This document shows, piece by piece, positions 7,520 through 13,687 of a DNA stretch of 20,818 nt (positions are counted from its first letter, which is position 1; each line of letters begins with the position of its first letter). The stretch is from Candidatus Saccharibacteria bacterium UBA6575 (GTDB taxonomy: Bacteria; Patescibacteriota; Saccharimonadia; Saccharimonadales; Saccharimonadaceae), in contig DJJF01000012.1 of the NCBI GenBank assembly GCA_002434005.1, positions 4,163 through 24,980 on the forward strand, written 5' to 3'. The notes under the pieces were generated by a model that worked only from the letters and a program-made list of their open reading frames with translations, made no database searches and was not told the origin of the DNA. The position numbers and the translations under genes were made by a program.

Positions 7520-7582
7520 GAGACTCTAACTCCTGGCCTCTTCCATGGCAAGGAAGCGCTCTAACAACTGAGCTAAACCCGC
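7507..7582 (-). tRNA. tRNA-Gly (GCC)
   Basis: A full cloverleaf folds on the minus strand, with CCA encoded. Acceptor GCGGGUU pairs perfectly with AACCCGC; the D stem is GCUC/GAGC; the anticodon arm is CUUCC-UUGCCAU-GGAAG with anticodon GCC; the T stem is AGGAG/CUCCU. The discriminator is A73, where most bacterial tRNA-Gly have U73; A73 is typical of tRNAs charged by the alpha2-type GlyRS. The D loop reads AGUUGUUA and the T loop UUAGAGU, so positions 19 and 56 are U and A instead of G and C. Both stems are otherwise perfect, so it is likely functional. A good promoter lies 19 nt upstream. Confidence 0.93.
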
Positions 7583-7600
7583 AAGCTGTTACAGAGAGTA

Positions 7601-7629
7601 ATTATAGGTAAAGAATGGGAGTTTATCAA
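7601..7629 (-). promoter_or_regulatory. Sigma-70 promoter of tRNA-Gly
   Basis: On the minus strand TTGATA (7629-7624), a 17-nt spacer and a perfect TATAAT (7606-7601) precede the tRNA. Transcription should start about 10 nt upstream of the mature 5' end. Confidence 0.85.
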
Positions 7630-7643
7630 GGGTTAGAAGCGTG

Positions 7644-7649
7644 TATACT
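7644..7649 (+). promoter_or_regulatory. TATACT -10 box directly before the Pr6Pr-like gene
   Basis: TATACT is followed by 6 nt and then the ATG at 7656, which has no Shine-Dalgarno sequence. This arrangement suggests a leaderless mRNA. No strong -35 is seen. Confidence 0.4.
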
Positions 7650-7655
7650 ACATGC

Positions 7656-8279
7656 ATGAAACATAAGCGGATTGTACTCACGAGTTATAAAACACTATTT
7701 GCAGTTTTGGCACTCAGTTCGATTGCGCTCGAAATTGTGACACTGCAGCAGCGCGGAGTATTTAATCCTGCCAACTTCTTTAGTTTCTTTACAATACTCT
7801 CGAACATTTTTGCGGCGCTTGCACTGATGGTTTCAGCGGTATTTATTCACCGCGGAATGAGAAGCCGAAAACTGAACATACTGCGCGGAGCAGCGACACT
7901 ATATATGACATTAACTGGCGTCGTGTTTGCAGTGTTACTCTCGGACTTAGATCCTAGCTTGTTGACGGCAGTGCCCTGGGACAATACCGTACTACACTAC
8001 ATAATGCCGATCGTATTGTTCATTGATTGGGTTATCGATCCGCCAACTTCACGGCTACGGTACCGACATGCCGCGCTTTGGCTCCTGTTCCCGTTAGTAT
8101 ATGTGACCTATTCGTTGATTCGTGGGCCAATTGTTAACTGGTATCCATACCCATTTTTGAATCCGGCGAATGGTGGCTACGGCCAAGTAGCAGTAATTTG
8201 CGTGGGCATTACGGTATTTACATTGCTAGCGGCACTTCTAATTCGCGGTCTATCACTTAGACTCGTGCGCACTAAGTAG
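7656..8279 (+). CDS. Pr6Pr-like integral membrane protein
   Basis: This 207-residue protein has about six transmembrane helices and matches the Pr6Pr/FAR-17a-AIG1-like membrane family. Diagnostic segments are FSFFTILSN near residue 43, HYIMPIVLFIDW in the middle, and WYPYPFLNPANGGYG near the C-terminus. The function of bacterial members is unknown; eukaryotic AIG1-type relatives hydrolyse fatty-acid esters, but I do not transfer that here. I prefer the ATG at 7656 (MKHKRIVL) over the in-frame GTG at 7641 because a TATACT box occupies the intervening bases, which implies a leaderless transcript. It is divergent from tRNA-Gly and sits upstream of, but separate from, the sortase operon, which has its own promoter. 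Confidence 0.8.
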   Translation: MKHKRIVLTSYKTLFAVLALSSIALEIVTLQQRGVFNPANFFSFFTILSNIFAALALMVSAVFIHRGMRSRKLNILRGAATLYMTLTGVVFAVLLSDLDPSLLTAVPWDNTVLHYIMPIVLFIDWVIDPPTSRLRYRHAALWLLFPLVYVTYSLIRGPIVNWYPYPFLNPANGGYGQVAVICVGITVFTLLAALLIRGLSLRLVRTK

Positions 8280-8301
8280 CCTGCTTAAAATAAGTTGAAG
8301 A

Positions 8302-8330
8302 TTTACAAAACCTGACTACAGGAATATATT
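8302..8330 (+). promoter_or_regulatory. Sigma-70 promoter of the sortase operon
   Basis: TTTACA (8302-8307), a 17-nt spacer and TATATT (8325-8330) match the consensus at five of six positions in each box. The start would be near 8337, giving a leader of about 55 nt before the gene at 8392. Confidence 0.75.
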
Positions 8331-8391
8331 TGGTTTAACAAGACAGACACGAGTGGGCTTCACAATCATTATCTATAAGCGAGGAGAAGAT

Positions 8392-8925
8392 ATGAGAAAG
8401 CTAAAGTCACTAGTTGCTGTCACGGCACTACTTACATTGCCACTGGTTGCAGTACCAGTATCGGCAGTAGAAAACACATGTACGATTACAAACACAGGCC
8501 CAGGTTCAAATAATACCTGTGAAGTGAATACAACGTATCGCTGTGAAGTACGGAACAATACCGTCGTGATACTCGACAACAATAATAATCAAGTTGCGAC
8601 GAGCGGTAGCGCAAATGGTAGCGGAAACACGAGCGGCGGTAATGCGACTAGCGGTTCTGCCACAAATAGTAACGGCACCACATTTACCTTCACGGTAAAT
8701 AACGAAGGCTGCAGCGTAGGTACTGTAACGACACCACAGCCAGAACAACCAGTCGGTGGATCAGGGGGTGCGGGTGAAGTAGTAGCAGCGGCTACACCAA
8801 AACCGACTGTACTTGCTAAGACGTCTGGTGAGAGTGTACTGCCGATCGTCGCTGGTATGATCGCTGCGTTGGCGACAGCCGTTGTGGCTATTCGTAGCTA
8901 CGCAATGCTACGCAGTAATTCGTAG
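8392..8925 (+). CDS. Secreted repeat-module protein with sortase-type C-terminal signal
   Basis: This 177-residue exported protein starts with a signal peptide (MRKLKSL, hydrophobic core to about residue 25). Residues 30-104 form one copy of a 75-residue Asn/Gly/Ser/Thr-rich module (TNTGPGSNN, then SGSANGSGNTSGGNATSGSA) also present twice in the protein at 11182. Unlike those copies it carries four cysteines (30, 43, 51, 107), which may form disulfides. A Pro/Gly linker follows, then LAKTSGE (141-147), a hydrophobic segment (about 148-167) and a basic tail: a sorting-signal layout close to the LAxTG motif of class E sortases, with an extra Ser. The sortase gene lies 9 nt downstream. GAGGAG sits 7 nt before the ATG at 8392, so the upstream frame is excluded. 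Confidence 0.8.
   Translation: MRKLKSLVAVTALLTLPLVAVPVSAVENTCTITNTGPGSNNTCEVNTTYRCEVRNNTVVILDNNNNQVATSGSANGSGNTSGGNATSGSATNSNGTTFTFTVNNEGCSVGTVTTPQPEQPVGGSGGAGEVVAAATPKPTVLAKTSGESVLPIVAGMIAALATAVVAIRSYAMLRSNS
8479..8703 (+). repeat. 75-residue module, single copy
   Basis: Residues 30-104 of the encoded protein align without gaps to both modules of the protein at 11182, sharing TGPxSNN, an Asn-rich middle and SGSANxSGNTxGG. Confidence 0.75.
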
Positions 8926-8934
8926 GTAGTATCC

Positions 8935-9507
8935 ATGCGTCAGCTTGCTGACAAATTATGGTTTCCGGTCGCTGCAACCATATGTAACCTTATGGTATGG
9001 GGTATGTTCAGCATTTTGAACGTACCTCACATCGATGTGGCTGCATATGCACCCCAGCCATATGTTCATCGGGTGAAGTTTGTTGCAACAAAAGGTGTAC
9101 CAGTTCGAATTGTAGTTCCAGCACTTAGTTTGAATTTGCCTGTCACACCTGGCTCATTCGATCCAAACACAGAAGAATGGACGCTGAGTGATGATTCAGC
9201 GTATTATGCAACTTTTTCGGTACCAGTGAATGACAGCAATGGAACAACATTGATTTACGGACATGCTAAGCCGATGATGTTTGGGCCTCTCACGGCGCTC
9301 AATGCTGGCATGAAGATCGAGGTTCATACCGATACCGGTAAGATATTCGATTATACCTATGCGAGCGTACGCGAAGTGATACCTACGGATACTTCGGTAC
9401 TAACAGATGTTGGGCCTCCGACTCTCGTACTTCAAACTTGCAGTGGGCCATGGGACGCGTATCGAGCACTATACACATTCACATTTGACGGAGTGCGAAA
9501 CGTATGA
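8935..9507 (+). CDS. Sortase (class E/D-like)
   Basis: This 190-residue protein is a sortase, a cysteine transpeptidase that joins secreted proteins to the cell envelope outside the membrane. One N-terminal membrane segment (about 10-30) anchors it. The catalytic set is visible: His110 in TLIYGHAKPM, Cys169 in LVLQTCSGPW and Arg177 in AYR, with the strand-rich fold between (VRIVVPALSLNLPVTPG, the usual start of the sortase barrel). The length is normal. Its clear candidate substrate is the protein encoded 9 nt upstream, which ends in LAKTSG plus a hydrophobic tail. The gene overlaps the next one by an ATGA, so the three genes form one operon. Class assignment is tentative. Confidence 0.88.
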   Translation: MRQLADKLWFPVAATICNLMVWGMFSILNVPHIDVAAYAPQPYVHRVKFVATKGVPVRIVVPALSLNLPVTPGSFDPNTEEWTLSDDSAYYATFSVPVNDSNGTTLIYGHAKPMMFGPLTALNAGMKIEVHTDTGKIFDYTYASVREVIPTDTSVLTDVGPPTLVLQTCSGPWDAYRALYTFTFDGVRNV

Positions 9508-10475
9508 CGGACATTATGGTGCTGATTGCTCCACTTGCAGCTATTGCCGCATGTGGATTGCTGTTTGCTGCGTTACTCATAATTGCCGTGCAAGATATGT
9601 TTGCGGCTCGTCGGCAAACAGTGAACGGGCGAACGCGGTTACTGCCAGTTACATTCATCGTTGAAGCGACCAACAACCCAGTAGACGTGGCATCGATGTG
9701 TATAGGTATTAAAGAAGCAAAATTAAAACAAGTTGACATAGTGATTGTAAAGCGCAGTAGCGCGACTTCGGTCGCGGTACTCAAACAGATATGTATGAAC
9801 GCAAAATTGCCGGTAAAAATCTATTCACCGCGAGCAGGTAAAAGCGCAATTGAAATAGCCAGATTGGCATATAGCCGAAGTCGCAAAGGTCAGGTGGTAG
9901 TCATTGCATCTGCCAATCAATGCCTTGATCCTGGTTTAGTTCATCGTCTCGCTAAAGGCGAGTACATTCCTAAAAATACGATCTATAATTTGCCAATTAC
10001 ACGCGATGTTTCCGGGTTCAATGGAGTGCTGTTGCTGCTGCAAGAATCGAGCACCTGGATGTACGATCGTTTGCAACGCCTGGCTAGGCCCAGTCAGCAG
10101 CTGGTACAGGGCAGCGTATATGCACTTCGAGCGGAAACGTTGTTCACACAAAGCAAAAACGCAGTTCATGATCTACCGGCCCGAACTGTGATGCTACATA
10201 AAAATCACATAAGAACTGGTGTGCGCAGGAAGGTAATGCCGGTTGTGGTAGCGGCAGTGATTATAATTCTAGGCACAATATTAGCTGCAGTAGCTATTTC
10301 TGGCCCTGGGTTAGAAGCTTTTACGATTACTTGGATGACCGCAGCACTTTTGGGACTTTCTGCAGTAGTATTTAATCCAAATGTATCGTGGAAAAGCCGC
10401 GGTATTACAACAGCGTGTACGGCGTTTATGCCAATTTTACTACTCTTAACACTAGTCATAAAGTCATCTGATTAA
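9504..10475 (+). CDS. Catalytically degenerate GT2-like membrane protein
   Basis: This 323-residue protein has the plan of a membrane GT2 glycosyltransferase: one N-terminal helix (8-30), a Rossmann-like domain (47-235) and C-terminal helices (about 246-266, 273-290 and 302-320). The GT2 landmarks align: VTFIVEATNN, VDIVIVKRSSATS, AGKSAIEIARLAYSRS, VVVIASANQCLDPGLVHRLA and GSVYALRAETL. But where active enzymes have DDGS this one has VKRS (82-85), and where they have DxD this one has SAN (136-138); the later E-D pair is also not seen. It is therefore probably inactive as a transferase and may bind glycan or act as a scaffold for the sortase and surface proteins. The ATG is fixed by the 4-nt overlap with the sortase gene. 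The homology is by pattern only. Confidence 0.55.
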   Translation: MTDIMVLIAPLAAIAACGLLFAALLIIAVQDMFAARRQTVNGRTRLLPVTFIVEATNNPVDVASMCIGIKEAKLKQVDIVIVKRSSATSVAVLKQICMNAKLPVKIYSPRAGKSAIEIARLAYSRSRKGQVVVIASANQCLDPGLVHRLAKGEYIPKNTIYNLPITRDVSGFNGVLLLLQESSTWMYDRLQRLARPSQQLVQGSVYALRAETLFTQSKNAVHDLPARTVMLHKNHIRTGVRRKVMPVVVAAVIIILGTILAAVAISGPGLEAFTITWMTAALLGLSAVVFNPNVSWKSRGITTACTAFMPILLLLTLVIKSSD

Positions 10476-10498
10476 CAGAGTAATATACTCTGTTAATC
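10470..10498. terminator. 13-bp perfect inverted repeat at the end of the sortase operon
   Basis: GATTAACAGAGTA, loop ATA, and TACTCTGTTAATC form a perfect 13-bp stem that contains the TAA stop codon of the preceding gene. No T-run follows, so it may be an imperfect terminator, an RNA-stabilising hairpin or an operator. Confidence 0.45.
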
Positions 10499-10526
10499 AA
10501 TTAGCGTTTAAGGCAAAATTAGTATT

Positions 10527-10546
10527 TATGTGAATTATTTCACATA
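10527..10546. promoter_or_regulatory. Palindromic operator candidate, perfect TGTGA-N6-TCACA
   Basis: TATGTGAA, TTAT and TTCACATA form a perfect 8-bp palindrome whose core is TGTGA-N6-TCACA (10529-10544), the consensus of CRP-class regulators. It lies 63 nt before the start of the Ser/Thr-rich exported protein. No regulator gene is in the window. Confidence 0.45.
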
Positions 10547-10563
10547 CACGAGATGTGCGACGG

Positions 10564-10582
10564 GAATATTATGAAAATATTC
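10564..10582. repeat. GAATATT-N5-AATATTC palindrome
   Basis: Perfect 7-bp arms with loop ATGAA lie between the TGTGA palindrome and the ribosome site of the gene at 10609. It could be a second operator or an mRNA leader hairpin. Confidence 0.35.
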
Positions 10583-10608
10583 ACTGCGAGAATAGTGGGG
10601 AGGAAATT

Positions 10609-11097
10609 ATGAGTGCACGACATGGCTGGAGAAGCATGAATAAAGACGCATCGTTCGCCTCTGCTCGCATGCTCATAGGTGGCGCATCCTCTGTTGGCGC
10701 AATTATAATCGTCTCAACTGGTGTGACTGCCGCATCGACATTCAGTGCCAGTCAAGTATCTGAATTTAGCTCGAGCACAGGCAGTGCTAAGACAGAAGTT
10801 AAAGCAGATACATCAACCAAGCCAGCTGATCCTCAACAAGACTACGAACAGCAGTCATACACAGAATCAAGCGACGGAACATCACAAACAAGACACTACA
10901 GCTCCTCAACGACTGACACAAACGGAAATCAAGTAAAAGAGGAGCGAACCTACACAACAACTATCGATGGCGGATCAGCCATCGATATTAATTTGCAATC
11001 AAATTCCTCATCGAATGGCACTTCATCAAATAGCTCTAACTCATCAACCAGTATAAATATCAGTTCAAGTACGCAAAGTTTTACAAGTACACCGTAA
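10609..11097 (+). CDS. Ser/Thr-rich exported protein of unknown function
   Basis: I do not recognise a family. The 162-residue protein has a short basic N-terminus, one hydrophobic segment (about 21-44, MLIGGASSVGAIIIVSTGVT) that is either an uncleaved anchor or a signal peptide, and then about 115 residues very rich in Ser, Thr, Gln, Asn and Asp, probably disordered and outside the cell. The end is almost pure Ser/Asn/Thr. There is no sorting motif. GGGGAGGAAAT precedes the ATG at 10609 by a few bases, so this start is firm and the longer frame from 10555 is rejected. It has its own regulatory-looking leader with two palindromes and lies between the sortase operon and the next surface genes, which suggests an envelope role. 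Confidence 0.65.
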   Translation: MSARHGWRSMNKDASFASARMLIGGASSVGAIIIVSTGVTAASTFSASQVSEFSSSTGSAKTEVKADTSTKPADPQQDYEQQSYTESSDGTSQTRHYSSSTTDTNGNQVKEERTYTTTIDGGSAIDINLQSNSSSNGTSSNSSNSSTSINISSSTQSFTSTP

Positions 11098-11108
11098 GTG
11101 TGGTCGAT

Positions 11109-11155
11109 CGATCTTTGGCCGTTCTACGAGCAGCCGAAGATCGGGTGAACACCCG
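11109..11155 (+). promoter_or_regulatory. Structured 5' leader of the two-module surface gene
   Basis: CGATCTT-TGGC (11109-11119) can pair with GCCG-AAGATCG (11133-11143), and CGGGT (11142-11146) with ACCCG (11151-11155). The two stems share 11142-11143, so they partly exclude each other. The ribosome site follows about 15 nt downstream. It may stabilise the mRNA or tune translation. Confidence 0.35.
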
Positions 11156-11181
11156 AGTAATCAACCCTAAGGAGGAAGAAA

Positions 11182-11769
11182 ATGAAAAAGATCCGAACAA
11201 CAATTACTACGGGTGTCGCATCATTGGGCCTCGTTGTTGGTATGGCGGGATTCGCCGGAGCAACGACGGGAACCATCGGTACGACTGGTCCGAACTCTAA
11301 CAACCAAGTGACTGACAATACCATGTGGAATGGATCTGTTAAGAACAACAATAGCCTTACGGCTACTAGTTCAAACGGTCAGGGAGCTTCAAGTGGAAGT
11401 GCCAACGTAAGCGGCAACACAACTGGTGGCGGTGCTACTAGCGGTGCAGCTTCGAACGCAAACTCTACTATGGCTTCTGTTAGCGTTAGCAACAGTGGTG
11501 CAGGTGGAGGCTGGGCAATGCCAGCAACATCGTCTAACAGCGGTACCATCAACAACACTGGTCCAAGCTCTAACAACCAAGTGCAGTTCAACAGCCACTA
11601 CAACATGACAGTTGAAAACAATAACAATGTTACTGTGAGCAACACGAACAGCCAATCTGCATCAAGTGGAAGCGCGAATGTAAGCGGCAACACCACCGGC
11701 GGCAACGCAACAAGTGGTTCAGCCTCTAACACCAACTCTTCAACTACAACCGTAACGGTAAGTAACTAA
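11182..11769 (+). CDS. Secreted protein with two 75-residue Asn/Gly/Ser/Thr modules
   Basis: This 195-residue protein has a signal peptide (MKKIRTTITTGVASLGLVVG, ending around residue 27) and then consists almost wholly of two modules at residues 30-104 and 121-195. The modules align without a gap, each with TGPxSNNQV, VxNNN, and ASSGSANVSGNTTGG followed by ATSG and ending in SVSN or TVSN. A Gly/Ala linker joins them. There is no membrane anchor, no cysteine in the mature part and no sorting motif, so it may be released or bind the envelope non-covalently; a beta-solenoid or polymerising fold is plausible. A very strong ribosome site (AAGGAGGAAGAAA) precedes the ATG, which points to high expression. 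The frame starting at 11100 is a shadow. Family name unknown to me. Confidence 0.8.
   Translation: MKKIRTTITTGVASLGLVVGMAGFAGATTGTIGTTGPNSNNQVTDNTMWNGSVKNNNSLTATSSNGQGASSGSANVSGNTTGGGATSGAASNANSTMASVSVSNSGAGGGWAMPATSSNSGTINNTGPSSNNQVQFNSHYNMTVENNNNVTVSNTNSQSASSGSANVSGNTTGGNATSGSASNTNSSTTTVTVSN
11269..11493 (+). repeat. 75-residue module, copy 1
   Basis: Encodes residues 30-104, gapless match to copy 2 with an offset of 91 residues. The nucleotide copies differ at many third positions, so the duplication is not recent. Confidence 0.8.
11542..11766 (+). repeat. 75-residue module, copy 2
   Basis: Encodes residues 121-195, gapless match to copy 1; the shared core is ASSGSANVSGNTTGG. It runs to the last residue of the protein. 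Confidence 0.8.
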
Positions 11770-11791
11770 AAGAGTTCAATTCCTGAGATAT

Positions 11792-11813
11792 GGGGAGGGA
11801 TAATTCCCTCCCC
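11792..11813 (+). terminator. GC-rich hairpin between two surface genes
   Basis: GGGGAGGGA, loop TAAT, and TCCCTCCCC form a perfect 9-bp stem 22 nt after the stop codon and 47 nt before the next ATG. No T-run follows, so partial read-through or protection of the upstream mRNA's 3' end is likely. Confidence 0.5.
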
Positions 11814-11859
11814 GCCAGGATAGTCATATTTCCGTAAGTGTGCACAAGAAAGGTCGTGT

Positions 11860-13650
11860 ATGAAACTTAGCCGAAAGATCACAATCCCGTTAACATACGC
11901 AACCTGTCTTGTGCTTGCTTTTGCCTCGCCGGTATCGGTCTACGCCGAAGATCCCGTTGGATCTGAGCAGACTGAACCAACCCCAGTCGAGCCCGTTCAA
12001 CCGGAGCCAGCTCAGCCAGTTGCACCAGAGCCTGCTGAGCCCGTAGCGCCGGAGCAACCAGAGCCTGCAAACCCAGTCCCGCCCGAACCACCCGAAACAT
12101 TTACTTTCGATGCTGCAACGCAGAAATGGAATTCAAATAAGTGGCAGTGGGACGCCGCAAGTGGCAAATACGTTCAAACACCAGCCGAAGCCCCAAAGGT
12201 AAATGTGCAGCCAAAAGAAGGAACCAATTCCACATCAGCTACCAACACAAGCATTGCGAATGCACTCGATTCAATCGCTAAAAGCGGCAATGCTGGAGTA
12301 ACAGGAAATACAACTGGCGGTAGTGCGCTGACCGGTAATGCCTCGGCTGCGGCATCGATTATCAATAACGTTAACTCAACGATGTCGAACTCGAGCAATA
12401 AAGAAGCAGCTAACTTTGTAATGGATATCATGGGTGACGTTAACGGCGACATTATGCTCGAACCAATGCTGCTCAAAGCTATGCTTGAAGCAAAAGCTGG
12501 TCAAGTTTCTGGTGGATCAATGACAGCAACGAATTCTGCAGGCATAAAGAATGACGTGAATCTGACAGCCAAAAGCGGTGATGCAACTGTTTCTGGCAAT
12601 ACCAATGCGGGTGACGCAACCAGCGGCTCAGCCAACGCCATGGCCAACGTCATGAATCTCGTAAATTCCATGATCGCCGCAAATCAATCGTTTGACGGTA
12701 CGATTAATATTTACGGTAATTTGAACGGCGACATATTGATTGCTCCTGACTTCCTAGCTCAGATGCTAGCCAGTAACGGTATTCCGGCCTCAGCAAGCGG
12801 TGCTACGAAATTAAACTCCAAAGACACTCAAACGATCGTGAACAATGTATCGCTTGCAGCAGACAGCGGTGCTGCCCTCGTCGGCAATAATACGAGTGCA
12901 GGAAACGCAACGACCGGTGATGCTGAAACCAACCTCGTAATATTCAATATGACCGGACACGACATAGTGGCCGCGAACAGTCTCCTTGTTTTTATAAATG
13001 TACTTGGCTCATGGGTAGGGGTCATCGTGGATGCTCCAGTAGGTGCGACAGCTGCTGCTCTCGGTAGTGATGTGACTAAAAATGACGTGCAGCCAAGTAT
13101 GGTGATCGACGCTACAAATGAAACGGCTATTACAAATAACATTACTCTTGCCGCCCACTCAGGTAATGCGTCGGTTACGAACAATACAACTGCCGGAAAC
13201 GCTAAAACCGGAAACGCCACAGCTTCAGCAAACATTGCGAATATAACTAACAGCACTATGGGGTTAACCGGTTGGTTTGGTAGACTGTTCATCAATGTGT
13301 TCGGTACGTGGAACGGAAGCTTCGGGGTAAATACCTCGGCTGGTGACACTATCGCGACCGCAGCAGACAGTGCGCCGCAAGTAATCAAATTTGTGCCACA
13401 AACCCAGCCTGTTCAGCGGGCGTCTGTAAAACGTATGACTATTATTGCGCCAGCGGCTGAGCAAACTCAGCCTGAAGTTCAACAAGCCTCAGCAGTAGTA
13501 CAAGGAGCATCAGCGAACGACACCCGATCGGATATTCCGACTCAACAAGACTACATCAACGCCCGTCCGGCATTGAACGTACCACTCATTGCAGCGTCGC
13601 TCATACTGATCATTGGATCAGGATACGTGCTTCGTCGATTCTTGTTCTAG
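11860..13650 (+). CDS. Large membrane-anchored surface protein with four ~97-residue repeats
   Basis: This 596-residue protein is exported and anchored. It has a signal peptide (about 1-29), a Pro/Glu-rich stalk (about 36-79, repeated PEPAxPVAPE), a small Trp-containing motif (FDAATQKWNSNKWQW) and then four repeats over residues 130-490. Each repeat has SGxAxVxxNTxxGxAxTG (starting at 142, 239, 336 and 434), then an Asn/Ala helix-like stretch, then a strand such as INIYGNLNGDILIAP or FINVFGTWNGSFG. The repeat core resembles that of the 75-residue modules encoded just upstream. The C-terminus has one membrane helix (about 572-590) and RRFLF, with no LPxTG motif, so it is held in the membrane, not by the sortase. 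AAAGG lies 6 nt before the ATG. Function unknown; adhesion or an envelope layer is a guess. Confidence 0.8.
   Translation: MKLSRKITIPLTYATCLVLAFASPVSVYAEDPVGSEQTEPTPVEPVQPEPAQPVAPEPAEPVAPEQPEPANPVPPEPPETFTFDAATQKWNSNKWQWDAASGKYVQTPAEAPKVNVQPKEGTNSTSATNTSIANALDSIAKSGNAGVTGNTTGGSALTGNASAAASIINNVNSTMSNSSNKEAANFVMDIMGDVNGDIMLEPMLLKAMLEAKAGQVSGGSMTATNSAGIKNDVNLTAKSGDATVSGNTNAGDATSGSANAMANVMNLVNSMIAANQSFDGTINIYGNLNGDILIAPDFLAQMLASNGIPASASGATKLNSKDTQTIVNNVSLAADSGAALVGNNTSAGNATTGDAETNLVIFNMTGHDIVAANSLLVFINVLGSWVGVIVDAPVGATAAALGSDVTKNDVQPSMVIDATNETAITNNITLAAHSGNASVTNNTTAGNAKTGNATASANIANITNSTMGLTGWFGRLFINVFGTWNGSFGVNTSAGDTIATAADSAPQVIKFVPQTQPVQRASVKRMTIIAPAAEQTQPEVQQASAVVQGASANDTRSDIPTQQDYINARPALNVPLIAASLILIIGSGYVLRRFLF
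12247..13329 (+). repeat. Four protein repeats of about 97 residues
   Basis: The SGxAxVxxNT core recurs at residues 142, 239, 336 and 434 (spacing 97, 97, 98), each followed about 45 residues later by a G-x-W/N-x-G strand. Divergence is high at DNA level, so this is an old expansion. Confidence 0.7.
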
Positions 13651-13687
13651 ATACCCCGTGTTAAATCGAGTATGATGGGTGAAGATT

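Noticed and set aside
1..7520. Direct repeat of the tRNA-Gly 3' end marking the other end of the island
   Set aside because: I looked for copies of GCGGGTTAGGAG or its complement to the left and found none.
11100..11351. Short frames on both strands around the start of the two-module gene
   Set aside because: They cover the leader and signal-peptide region out of frame; the frame at 11182 has the ribosome site and signal peptide.
8479..11766. CRISPR array or tandem DNA repeats
   Set aside because: The repetition is at protein level with divergent codons; there are no short direct repeats with unique spacers.
11379..13485. Long antisense frames through the repeat protein genes
   Set aside because: They arise from biased codon use in Asn/Thr/Ala/Gly-rich sequence and have no start signals or protein-like features.
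13560..13650. LPxTG-type sorting signal in the 596-residue protein
   Set aside because: The C-terminus is a plain membrane helix followed by RRFLF, with no sortase motif before it.
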